Shown here in pieces: positions 1 to 7,412 of a stretch of DNA of 64,000 nt. Every line of letters starts with the position of its first letter. Position 1 is the stretch's first letter. The stretch is from an uncultured Draconibacterium sp. (GTDB lineage Bacteria > Bacteroidota > Bacteroidia > Bacteroidales > Prolixibacteraceae). Both the position numbers and the translations under genes were made by a program. The stretch lies in assembly GCF_963677575.1 (NCBI RefSeq), contig NZ_OY782038.1, positions 4,095,501 to 4,159,500 of the forward strand, in the 5' to 3' direction. The notes beneath the pieces are model-generated. The model had not been told where the DNA came from, ran no database searches, and saw only the letters and a program-made list of their open reading frames with translations.

Positions 1-454
1 ATAATACACCTGCCCATCCGATTATCGATAAGATCATATACAAAACCGTGTGTCGTCGATGAGCGTAATATTTATTGGCCAGAAAAGCGCCAATGGGTAT
101 GGTTAGTATTACAGGTGTGGCGATTATAACTCCCCAAAATCCGTAATTCGATTTCATACGTGTGATAAAACGATTTCGGCGGGTGAATATTCGTCTGGGC
201 TTTTTCTTCAGTCTGTTGATGCACCAGTTGCGATAGCTTCCTCGCATTGAATTCGGAATAGCTTTGCACAAACACGGCCATAACAACATTAATCCACGGT
301 TTAAGGGTTTGCTGATGTAGTAAAAAAACAGAAATCCTCCGATTCCCCCGGTAAGCACTGCTAGTAGCGCGTACTTATAATCGAGGCCAATAATCATGGC
401 ATAAGGAAGAGTAACAATATACTTAACCGATGCCAGCAATACGATATGTATCAT
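1..454 (-). CDS. Partial small multi-pass membrane protein, unknown function
   Basis: This open reading frame runs off the left edge of the window, so its C-terminus is missing. About 151 codons are visible. The first 35 residues form two hydrophobic segments (starting MIHIVLLASVKYIV, then a Gly-rich ALLAVLTGGIGGFLFFYY). A basic cytoplasmic-looking stretch follows, rich in Arg and Lys (residues about 65-105). Two more hydrophobic segments come after it (GFWGVIIATPVILTIPIGAF and VLYMILSIIGWAGVL). A basic loop between membrane hairpins suggests an inner-membrane protein with the loop inside. The ATG at 454 is used here, but an in-frame GTG four codons upstream (466) has a purine-rich stretch before it and could be the start. 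No family recognised; a small transporter-like protein is possible but not shown. Confidence 0.6.
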   Translation of the reverse strand, partial: MIHIVLLASVKYIVTLPYAMIIGLDYKYALLAVLTGGIGGFLFFYYISKPLNRGLMLLWPCLCKAIPNSMRGSYRNWCINRLKKKPRRIFTRRNRFITRMKSNYGFWGVIIATPVILTIPIGAFLANKYYAHRRHTVLYMILSIIGWAGVL

Positions 455-1240
455 TTTTAGCAACACAATTACCCTTTCGTGTGCTGATAAAACGCACGAG
501 GGAATGAAAAGGTTGCGGACCTGTATCGACCTTTATATATTCTTAACGATTATTAAACATGTTAGCCAACCACATTCGTTCAATTTTATACAAAGTCCGT
601 CGAATGAGAAATTAAGATCGATTTTTTATAGATTAGATTTGATTCAATGATATGGCTATTAGGTTTGAAGAAATCTATATTGCAATTCCTGCCGGAGGCT
701 ATCATTTTTGTCTTGACACAAAAACGATACACGAGGAAGGCATTTCCGAGCTCAAGGCTACTTTTGATCTTTACCCTACGTTTTCATAAAACCTAAATTC
801 GGACGGGTGATCTCCTCAATTCTTCGGAGCTTCCCGCTCTCACTAAAGTTTTATTTCAACTCCTGGCAAATACCAAAAGAGGCTGTTCCACTTATGCGAA
901 TTCAGAACAATTGGGAAAATGTTCGAAGCTTCGGCCTCGGCCGGTGAGCCGAAAAACAAGCGGTGACGGCGTTAAAAAATTACTGATGTTTGAGGAGCCC
1001 CGAAGTTTCGGGGGGGAGTTTCAGGAATTTTAGCTGGCATCGCGTAGCTTTTCCGAGCGAAGTGGGCGCAGCCTTGGGTTTTGTGTTTACTATTTGGGCT
1101 AAGCCAAATAGTAAAATCTGCTCGATAGAGCGAAAACTATTTCTTATCGCTGATAACTTTGATTTATCCAGCTTCTGTAAAATCACAGCCCTAGTCAAAT
1201 TGGGAATTTTCAGGATTTTTGTATAGTTACATAGCTGGTA
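455..1240. other. Long intergenic region with hairpins, no convincing gene
   Basis: Almost 800 bases separate the partial membrane protein from the dehydrogenase. A 45-codon frame at 652-789 starts with ATG but resembles nothing I know. An overlapping pair of frames at about 980-1226 on both strands looks non-coding. The stretch 1000-1135 contains several inverted repeats: CCCCGAAG/TTCGGGG near 1000, ACTATTTGG paired with CCAAATAGT at 1089-1112, and GCTC/GAGC just after. This is more like a dispersed structured non-coding element than a gene. Confidence 0.4.
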
Positions 1241-2191
1241 TTAGCCAACCACATTAATTGGTTCCCCATCAATAAATGCCTTTAAATTATTAACAGCAAT
1301 CTGCATTAATCGTTGGCGGGCTTCAAGAGTTGCCCAGGCAATGTGTGGCGTTATAAAGCAGTTCTTTGCTTTGGGCAACGGATTTTCGGATAGCGCAGGT
1401 TCCACCGACAATACATCAAGGCCGGCACCCGCAATCTGGTCGTTGTTTAGCGCATCGGCTAAATCCTGTTCGTTTATCAGTGGTCCGCGGCCGGTGTTTA
1501 TCAAAAAAGCCGTTGGTTTCATTCTGCTAATGGTAGTTTTATTTATGAAACCTTGATTCTCGCTGGTAAGCGGGCAGTTGATACTGATAAAATCGCTGGT
1601 CGCCAGTAAAGTTTCAAGATCAACTTGTCGGGCATCGAGATCGGTCGTTTTTTTGCTGCGATTGTTGAAAATCACTTTCATACCAAAAGCCAGTGCTATG
1701 CACGCAACGGCTTGTCCGATCTGCCCGAAACCTATAATGCCCAGTGTTTTCCCGGCCAGCTCGGTTTGTGCCGACAGCCAGTAGGCAAAGTCTTTGCTTG
1801 TTGCCCATTCTCCATTGCTAACCGATTTGGCGTGCAAACCCACCTTGTTGGAAAAATGCAGGATATGGGCAAATACCAACTGCGCTACCGATTGCGTGCT
1901 ATACGCCGGAATATTACAAACTGTAATTCCTGCATCGCTGGCTGCAGCTGTATCAACAACATTATAACCTGTTGCCAGCACTCCAATGAATTTTAGCAGG
2001 GGTAGCTGTTCTATAATTTCGCGGTTAAGAATGACTTTGTTGGTGTAAACGATTTCGGCATCTGCAGCCCGCTCAATGGTTTGCTCCGGTGTTGTGCGGT
2101 CGTAAACGGTTAACTCTCCCAACGCTTCTAATTCATTCCAGTTTAAGTCTCCGGGATTTAGTGCGTAGCCATCCAAAACAACGATCTTCAT
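1241..2191 (-). CDS. D-2-hydroxyacid dehydrogenase (glycerate/hydroxypyruvate type)
   Basis: This 316-residue protein belongs to the NAD-dependent D-isomer 2-hydroxyacid dehydrogenases, which interconvert 2-keto acids and D-2-hydroxy acids in the cytoplasm. The Rossmann nucleotide motif GFGQIG lies at residues 154-159. The three catalytic residues are in their usual settings: Arg235 in NTGRGPL, Glu264 after GLDVLSVE, and His283 in TPHIAW. The length is normal for the family. The sequence resembles glycerate dehydrogenases that reduce hydroxypyruvate, but the exact substrate cannot be read from sequence alone. It is a single-gene unit: the neighbour to its right is on the other strand. The ATG start is followed at once by the conserved first beta strand (MKIVVLDG), so the start is secure. 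Confidence 0.9.
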   Translation of the reverse strand: MKIVVLDGYALNPGDLNWNELEALGELTVYDRTTPEQTIERAADAEIVYTNKVILNREIIEQLPLLKFIGVLATGYNVVDTAAASDAGITVCNIPAYSTQSVAQLVFAHILHFSNKVGLHAKSVSNGEWATSKDFAYWLSAQTELAGKTLGIIGFGQIGQAVACIALAFGMKVIFNNRSKKTTDLDARQVDLETLLATSDFISINCPLTSENQGFINKTTISRMKPTAFLINTGRGPLINEQDLADALNNDQIAGAGLDVLSVEPALSENPLPKAKNCFITPHIAWATLEARQRLMQIAVNNLKAFIDGEPINVVG

Positions 2192-2383
2192 ATTGCTGAT
2201 TTATTAATTTGTTGTCAAAAATAAACAAAATGAACAACTCGCTTATTTCGCGAATCGAAATGAAAATTCTATATTTAATGTGTTATACAAAAATGTAAGA
2301 TAAGGACGAGTTAAATTGAGGATTTTGCCCGGAACAGTTGCTTTGCTGTGCTTTTTGCAATAACCTCAAAAGCTAATAACCCT

Positions 2384-2779
2384 ATGGAAATAAATAACCA
2401 AGGCAGTGAATCTGCTACAAAAAAATTAAGAATTTTACTGGCTGAAGACGATAAAATTAATCAGAAGTTGTTTTCGTACATGTTAAACGAAATTGCCGAC
2501 GAACTGCTTATCGCCTCAACGGGTGTAGAAGCCATAAATTTGCATAAAGAGAATTCTGGGATCGATTTAATTTTAATGGATTTAAAAATGCCAGAGATGG
2601 ATGGTTACGAAGCCGTAAAAAATATCAGGGAATCCGATCAAGCGGTAAAAATTTTTGCTTTATCGGCTTTTTCTCCCGAAACACAAAGCGAGGCAGTAAA
2701 CGGAAACGATTTTAACGATTATGTGAGTAAACCCATTCGAAAAGCCGATCTGTTAAAAATTATCGAAAAACATTTTTAG
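2384..2779 (+). CDS. Single-domain response regulator (CheY-like)
   Basis: The protein is a stand-alone receiver domain of 131 residues with no output domain. The acidic pocket is Glu21-Asp22-Asp23. The phospho-acceptor is Asp66 in LILMDLKMPEMDG, the switch Ser is in FALSAF at about residue 94, and the conserved Lys117 is in SKP. All residues needed for phosphorylation are present. Such proteins usually relay phosphate in hybrid or multi-step two-component pathways; no histidine kinase is adjacent, so its partner is encoded elsewhere. The ATG at 2384 is preferred over an in-frame GTG 12 codons upstream because residues before it do not look like receiver sequence. A short Ser/Thr/Lys-rich tail precedes the domain. 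Confidence 0.88.
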   Translation: MEINNQGSESATKKLRILLAEDDKINQKLFSYMLNEIADELLIASTGVEAINLHKENSGIDLILMDLKMPEMDGYEAVKNIRESDQAVKIFALSAFSPETQSEAVNGNDFNDYVSKPIRKADLLKIIEKHF

Positions 2780-2864
2780 CGATAAAGTAAATAGCATGGT
2801 GGCAACTCATGGCTTTCTTGCTAAAACCAGTCTGATATTAATAAAATCAATTTATAATTAAGTA

Positions 2865-3767
2865 ATGAGAAAACTAACACTGCTGTTTGTTGGGTGTATT
2901 ATGCTCTTTTGCGCTGCGTGCGACAGGGAGATTGAAGAAGGAGTGCGGAAAAGTGATTTGTCGAAAGATGTTCAGTTAGTTACTGATTTCGGAACGATTA
3001 TTCTGCGCTTGTCGGACGAAACGCCCATTCATCGTAATAATTTTATAAAATTGGTGAACGAGGGAGCTTACGACAATGTGTCGTTTCATCGGGTTATCGA
3101 GAACTTTCTTATTCAAACCGGAGATATGACCACAAAACCTTCGGGGTTAGGCAGTAAAAGAGACAGTGCGGAATGGTATTATTTGATCGATGCCGAATTC
3201 AGGTCTGATTTGTTGCATAAAAGAGGAGCTGTAAACGCTGCCCGAATGGGAGATGACCAGAATCCGGAGCGCGCTTCAGACGGAACGCAGTTTACCATTA
3301 TTCAGGGGCGCGTTTACAACGACAGCACACTGGCACTGGCTGAAAAAAGAATTAACGGCTGGTTGGCATACAATAAGGTGATACACCAACCGGAATACAA
3401 AACAGAGCATAAAAAACTTAAGGAGCTGTTTGATAAGATGGATGCGTTTTATGAACAGGATAATCCTGCCGACAGTTTGATGATTCAGGCAGTTGAAGCC
3501 GACATAAAAACCTTAAAAACCAAATTTGATTCGTTAGCCGAAATTGAGTTGGCAACAATGGAACCTTATCGTTTCCCGGAAGAGCACCGCGAGATTTATA
3601 AAACAGAGGGTGGGGCTGCTCACCTTGATCAGAACTACACGGTATTTGGCGAAGTGCTTAAAGGAATGGATGTGGTCGACAGTATTGCACGTGTTAAGAC
3701 GGACAGTGCAGACAAACCCATTGATGATGTGCGCATATTATCGGCAACAATGATAGAGCGAAGATAG
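2865..3767 (+). CDS. Cyclophilin-type peptidyl-prolyl isomerase lipoprotein
   Basis: The 300-residue protein begins with a lipoprotein signal (hydrophobic MRKLTLLFVGCIMLFCAAC, likely lipidated Cys19). It should therefore sit in the envelope facing the periplasm. The cyclophilin fold follows: a strand pattern VQLVTDFGTIILRL, then VSFHRVIENFLIQTGD carrying the catalytic Arg of the FHR motif. The DGTQFTII strand comes next. At the end is QNYTVFGEVLKGMDVVDSI, the usual C-terminal cyclophilin signature. Between the last two blocks there is a charged, probably helical insertion of roughly 100 residues (about 148-245), rich in Lys and Glu, which ordinary cyclophilins lack. It likely assists folding of exported proteins by cis-trans isomerisation of proline bonds. 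It appears monocistronic. Confidence 0.88.
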   Translation: MRKLTLLFVGCIMLFCAACDREIEEGVRKSDLSKDVQLVTDFGTIILRLSDETPIHRNNFIKLVNEGAYDNVSFHRVIENFLIQTGDMTTKPSGLGSKRDSAEWYYLIDAEFRSDLLHKRGAVNAARMGDDQNPERASDGTQFTIIQGRVYNDSTLALAEKRINGWLAYNKVIHQPEYKTEHKKLKELFDKMDAFYEQDNPADSLMIQAVEADIKTLKTKFDSLAEIELATMEPYRFPEEHREIYKTEGGAAHLDQNYTVFGEVLKGMDVVDSIARVKTDSADKPIDDVRILSATMIERR

Positions 3768-3783
3768 GATTCTAAACGAGTAA

Positions 3784-4536
3784 TCAGAATTCTTTAATTA
3801 TTCCGATCGTAAATCCCAAATCGCTGTCTTCGTCGGTAATGATTGGCCTGTTTAGAACAATATCGAGTGTTGTTTTCAAAGGAACAAATTCGGCAGAAAG
3901 GTCAAGAACTTCGCCTAAAACAAAAGCATCCCAGTCTTTTTCCACCACTTTAACGGCAATGGTTTTCAGGTTGCCCGAGAAGATCCATTTGTCGAGGTGT
4001 TTGGTGTAGTTGTACTGGGCGTTTATAAAACCGCCGTCCTGGTAGCGGTTGCCACGTTGTATCGACATCCATGGCGAAACTTCAGCAGTAAAAGTATGAA
4101 CCGAACTTGAGGGCTTCCGGAGAAAATTCCAGTTCCAGGTAATTACCAGCTGAATCCACGAAAGGTTATCAACCGTTTCGCTGTACTGGTAGCTAACAAA
4201 AATTACCCGCGACTTCTTTGGTATCATTCGCGCTTCCTGTCGCGCAAAAACAAGGCTGTCGGCTTTTTCCGATTCGTGCGTGTGATTTACGCCGCCAATT
4301 AAATAAATGGGAGTCAGGTTTTTTAAATCGTGGGCGTAGTAAAAATAAAGACTCCAGGGGCCACCAACCGAAAACTCTGTACTAAACTCGCCCGTTGGTT
4401 TTTCTTCGGTAAATAAATTGGTGGGATCGAGCCATTGCGAACGCAGCGAAACAGTGGTTTGGGCCTGGCAATTCAATACAAAAAGAAATAGAAGTGCGGC
4501 AATGCCAATGCGGTAAGTACAGGTTGTAGTTGTCAT
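3784..4536 (-). CDS. Secreted envelope protein of unknown function
   Basis: This 250-residue protein has an N-terminal signal peptide (a hydrophobic core IGIAALLFLFVL followed by NCQAQ, a plausible signal peptidase I site). The rest alternates short hydrophobic and aromatic strands (for example WSLYFYYAHDL, VIFVSYQYSE, WIQLVITWNWNF, AQYNYTKH). This is the pattern of a beta-rich outer-membrane or surface protein, and it ends with the aromatic residue Phe as many barrels do. I do not recognise a named family. It converges with the isomerase gene (16 bases between stop codons) and is transcribed alone. A small outer-membrane barrel is the best guess from composition only. Confidence 0.6.
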   Translation of the reverse strand: MTTTTCTYRIGIAALLFLFVLNCQAQTTVSLRSQWLDPTNLFTEEKPTGEFSTEFSVGGPWSLYFYYAHDLKNLTPIYLIGGVNHTHESEKADSLVFARQEARMIPKKSRVIFVSYQYSETVDNLSWIQLVITWNWNFLRKPSSSVHTFTAEVSPWMSIQRGNRYQDGGFINAQYNYTKHLDKWIFSGNLKTIAVKVVEKDWDAFVLGEVLDLSAEFVPLKTTLDIVLNRPIITDEDSDLGFTIGIIKEF

Positions 4537-4770
4537 GGTTAAGTTGATTTGAATAAAGACTTAAAATTAGCCGGCTTTCTGATTTAATTGAATACTTTCT
4601 GAATAAATAGACGCTTAATTCCGGGAAATACCTATTGATTTTAACATAAGATGTTTACATTTAGAGCACCAAAAACGTTAAACCTTTGCCGTTGCAGGCA
4701 GAAATAATGAAGCTCTTCTAATTGCGACAATGCAATTACCCGGTAAAATAGCACAACTAAAAGCACAAAA

Positions 4771-5139
4771 ATGAAAAACAATCGAATCAGAAACGTATTA
4801 AAAGGCCTCAGTTTTACATCGGCGATGTTCATTTTTCAGGCGTGTTACGGAACGCCTCAGGATTTTGGATACGATAGACTCGTTGAGGGGCAGGTTACTT
4901 CAGAAACAACCGGATTGCCAATAAAAGGAATAAAAGTATCGGTTACCGGGAATATGAATTACGACACCACTGACGATGAAGGACGATTTTCGATATACTC
5001 GGATCAGCTTGAAAATATAGTGGTTGGATTTGCAGATGTTGATGGCGGGGAAAACGGATGGTACGAGGGGCAGTACAAAAAGGTTGAGGATGCAAGCGAA
5101 TCGGTGTACCTGGAAATAGCGATGAAGGACAAACTATGA
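4771..5139 (+). CDS. Putative lipoprotein of the rSAM/lipoprotein system
   Basis: The product is a 122-residue lipoprotein. Its signal segment ends in IFQAC with Cys25 as the likely lipidation site, followed directly by YGTP. The body (residues about 38-75) looks like a carboxypeptidase-regulatory-like beta sandwich (VEGQVTSETTGLPIKGIKVSV, then DTTDDEGRFSI). An acidic stretch with two Tyr and Gly-rich turns (DVDGGENGWYEGQYKK) follows. The stop codon overlaps the start of the next gene, a radical SAM enzyme, in an ATGA arrangement, so the two are translationally coupled. This pairing matches the rSAM/lipoprotein system I know from NCBI/TIGR models TIGR04133 and TIGR04134 in Bacteroidales, whose chemistry is unknown. 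The lipoprotein is a candidate substrate or partner of the enzyme (inference). Confidence 0.8.
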   Translation: MKNNRIRNVLKGLSFTSAMFIFQACYGTPQDFGYDRLVEGQVTSETTGLPIKGIKVSVTGNMNYDTTDDEGRFSIYSDQLENIVVGFADVDGGENGWYEGQYKKVEDASESVYLEIAMKDKL

Positions 5140-6194
5140 TTTCGCTTAAGGAATATGCTTTCAGGCAATTTAAGAAGATGGAGACCCGTGCGCACGAACT
5201 AAATTATTTGTTTTGGGAGTGTACCACCCGATGCAATTTAAATTGCATTCACTGCGGAAGCGATTGTGCAAAAGACAGTGCTTTTAAGGATATGCCGCTC
5301 GATGATTTTCTGACGGCAATTGACACCATTGAAGATAAAGCCCCAAATTTTACCGTTGTATTTACCGGAGGAGAACCCCTGTTGCGAAACGATTTGGAAC
5401 AGTGCGGAAAAGAATTGAGAAGACGAGGATTTCGGTGGTCGATGGTTTCAAACGGGCACCTGTACAACCAGGAAAGGCATTATTCGTTGCTAAATGCCGG
5501 AATGGGCGCATTAACGATTAGTCTCGACGGATTGGAAGCCTCGCATAACTGGATGAGAAATAGCAGCACCAGTTTTCAGAAAGTGCTAAATGCTATTGAG
5601 CTGGCAACTTCGGCCACGCGTTTAAACTTTGATGTGGTTACCTGTGTAAATCAGAAAAATAGTAACGAGCTGAGGCAGATTAAAGATTTGCTGGTTTCGA
5701 AAAACGTTAAAGCCTGGCGCTTATTTACGATTATTCCGATTGGCCGGGCGGCAAACAATCCCGATTTGCAATTAAGCGATAAGCAGTTTGTTGAGCTGAT
5801 GGATTTTATAGCCGAACAGCGAGCGGCAAAAGACATTGATGTGAAATTTAGCTGCGAGGGATATGTGGGCAAATACGAATTGCTGGTACGCGATAGTTCT
5901 TTTTTTTGCCGGGCAGGAATAAATATTGGCTCGGTTTTAATCGACGGCTCCATTTCGGCATGCCCAAATATCGAAAGAAGCTTTTCGCAGGGAAATATTT
6001 ACACCGACAATTTTTACGAAGTGTGGCAGAACAAATTTCAACCTTTTCGAAATCGGAGCTGGACAAAAACCGGGGAATGTAAATCATGCAGCGAGTATAA
6101 CGATTGCCAGGGAAATGGATTTCATAACTGGCACGGCGACAAACAGAATGTATTGGTTTGTCATCATCATAAAATAAAGAATGGAAGTGCTTAG
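5136..6194 (+). CDS. Radical SAM/SPASM enzyme of the rSAM/lipoprotein system
   Basis: This 352-residue protein carries the radical SAM cluster motif CxxxCxxC at Cys33, Cys37 and Cys40. The SAM-binding GGEP is at residues 78-81 and a third strand motif is LTISLDG at about 126-132. The C-terminal part is a SPASM-type domain for auxiliary iron-sulfur clusters: Cys258, Cys276, then Cys315, Cys318, Cys324 (CxxCx5C) and Cys342. An extra Cys29 sits just before the main motif. Related enzymes modify peptides or proteins through a 5'-deoxyadenosyl radical. The gene overlaps the upstream lipoprotein gene by four bases, and no other obvious peptide precursor lies nearby. It acts in the cytoplasm, so the lipoprotein would have to be modified before export, or the enzyme has another target. 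Family assignment is firm; the reaction is unknown. Confidence 0.88.
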   Translation: MISLKEYAFRQFKKMETRAHELNYLFWECTTRCNLNCIHCGSDCAKDSAFKDMPLDDFLTAIDTIEDKAPNFTVVFTGGEPLLRNDLEQCGKELRRRGFRWSMVSNGHLYNQERHYSLLNAGMGALTISLDGLEASHNWMRNSSTSFQKVLNAIELATSATRLNFDVVTCVNQKNSNELRQIKDLLVSKNVKAWRLFTIIPIGRAANNPDLQLSDKQFVELMDFIAEQRAAKDIDVKFSCEGYVGKYELLVRDSSFFCRAGINIGSVLIDGSISACPNIERSFSQGNIYTDNFYEVWQNKFQPFRNRSWTKTGECKSCSEYNDCQGNGFHNWHGDKQNVLVCHHHKIKNGSA

Positions 6195-6437
6195 TCGTCG
6201 GTAACTTGCCTCGATGTCTCGGGACGATCTGGTTATCTTCATAATCTGATCTTGTTAATAAAGGCCACTCAATCTGGTTCATAAATCGCTAATAATTGCC
6301 AGTGTTCTCATCTTTCATTGGTGTCTTCGCTTTGTAACAGAATAATCCCCAGTGCGTATAAAATACAGCCTACTGCGACTTGCAGTGATCATTTTTTTCG
6401 ACGATATTTTAAAAGTTTAAACATTAAATCAATAGCC

Positions 6438-6983
6438 ATGAATCCAACAAGTAACATTAAAACGAGTGAACGAAGAATCAATATCCCTATACCGGGGAAA
6501 ATTAAACCGATGGCTCATGCTAATCACTCACAGGCTTTGATCGATAATATAAGTGAGGAGCTGAATCGTAAATTGAAAATAAGCTATAAAGCTTACAAAG
6601 AGGATGGTACCCGGATCGAAAAAGGAGATGAATTTAATTTGGATATTATAATCTTCGTGGATGACAAGCACTACAAAAATTTAGCCTTCGAGAATATAAA
6701 GGTAACCTTTGCTTCCGATAATAAATTTGCTACCCTGCTAAATCCAACACGGACAAAATTCATTCGGTGTATCGAAAAAGAATTTAGCAGAATTACCGGA
6801 TCACATTCAGCAAAAATACAAGCCCGGCTTTTAGCCACAGGAGCAATTTATCCGGAAGATGTTAGCGACATAGTAGAGAATATGGGAATGTTGGTGGTTG
6901 AAGCTGATCCGGTCATTCAGTCACTATTTCATATTCACCGGGTAATCAGTGATATTCCTGTTGATATACAACCGGGGCATTAA
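6438..6983 (+). CDS. Hypothetical protein, 181 residues
   Basis: I do not recognise a family. The ATG at 6438 is chosen because the 40 codons before it, reachable from a TTG, have no protein-like composition. The product has no signal peptide or membrane segment and is probably cytoplasmic. Its first 20 residues are polar, with a Pro-rich NIPIPGKIKP. The remainder is a mixed alpha/beta pattern with several basic segments (RKLKISYKAYK, RTKFIRCIEKEF, SHSAKIQARLL). Genes on both sides are unrelated and separated by more than 240 bases, so it looks like a single transcription unit. Confidence 0.55.
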   Translation: MNPTSNIKTSERRINIPIPGKIKPMAHANHSQALIDNISEELNRKLKISYKAYKEDGTRIEKGDEFNLDIIIFVDDKHYKNLAFENIKVTFASDNKFATLLNPTRTKFIRCIEKEFSRITGSHSAKIQARLLATGAIYPEDVSDIVENMGMLVVEADPVIQSLFHIHRVISDIPVDIQPGH

Positions 6984-7019
6984 TTGAAAATTCCGCTTAC
7001 CTCTTTTAAAAAATAAGGA

Positions 7020-7205
7020 AGCGCTATCGCGAGATTGCTTCAGTCGTTCCTCCCTCGCAATGACGATGCGTTGTAGTAAAATAGGGCAGCGGACAATGAA
7101 CTAATTTATTCCGGCACGATTCACTATTGTCCGCTGCCTTGTCGCAATAATAAATATGTCTTTGCGATACCGATGAGTGAAACGAATCGGGAGAAGCAAT
7201 CTTTG
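7020..7205. repeat. Composite inverted-repeat element in the amt upstream region
   Basis: Most of the gap between the hypothetical gene and the ammonium transporter is occupied by nested inverted repeats. The outer arms carry the widespread bacterial motif AGATTGCTTC...CGCAATGAC (left arm about 7030-7070, a diverged inverted copy at about 7160-7205). Inside is a perfect 13-bp stem, GGCAGCGGACAAT at 7085-7097 paired with its complement at 7126-7138. The form suggests a non-coding dispersed repeat. No open frame of quality is present. Confidence 0.5.
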
Positions 7206-7344
7206 TAACCTATTGAACCATAACAATATTTTTCGTAACTTCTCGGAACCAAAAACAACACTTTTGTTTCAAACGTTTTTTACATATGCCCATTCAGTGT
7301 GTTTTTACTTGCCTTTGGTAACTGAAAACTGTAGAATTGTTGTG

Positions 7345-7406
7345 CAAAAATGTATGCTGCCGCAGTTAGAGGGCCGCATATTTACACAAAAATGTATTCT
7401 TCCGCA
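7345..7406. promoter_or_regulatory. Two 20-bp direct repeats just upstream of amt
   Basis: CAAAAATGTATGCTGCCGCA at 7345-7364 recurs at 7387-7406 with two differences (18 of 20 identical). The repeat distance is 42 bases, close to four helical turns. The second copy ends seven bases before the transporter ATG. The spacing on one DNA face suggests a regulator site, or a duplicated leader segment; no regulator is named by the sequence. Confidence 0.4.
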
Positions 7407-7412
7407 TACAGA

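Noticed and set aside
990..1226. 78-codon gene on the plus strand
   Set aside because: The antisense strand is equally open, the start is weak and the DNA is dominated by hairpins.
4641..4832. 63-codon minus-strand gene
   Set aside because: It overlaps the promoter and start of the lipoprotein gene and has no family features.
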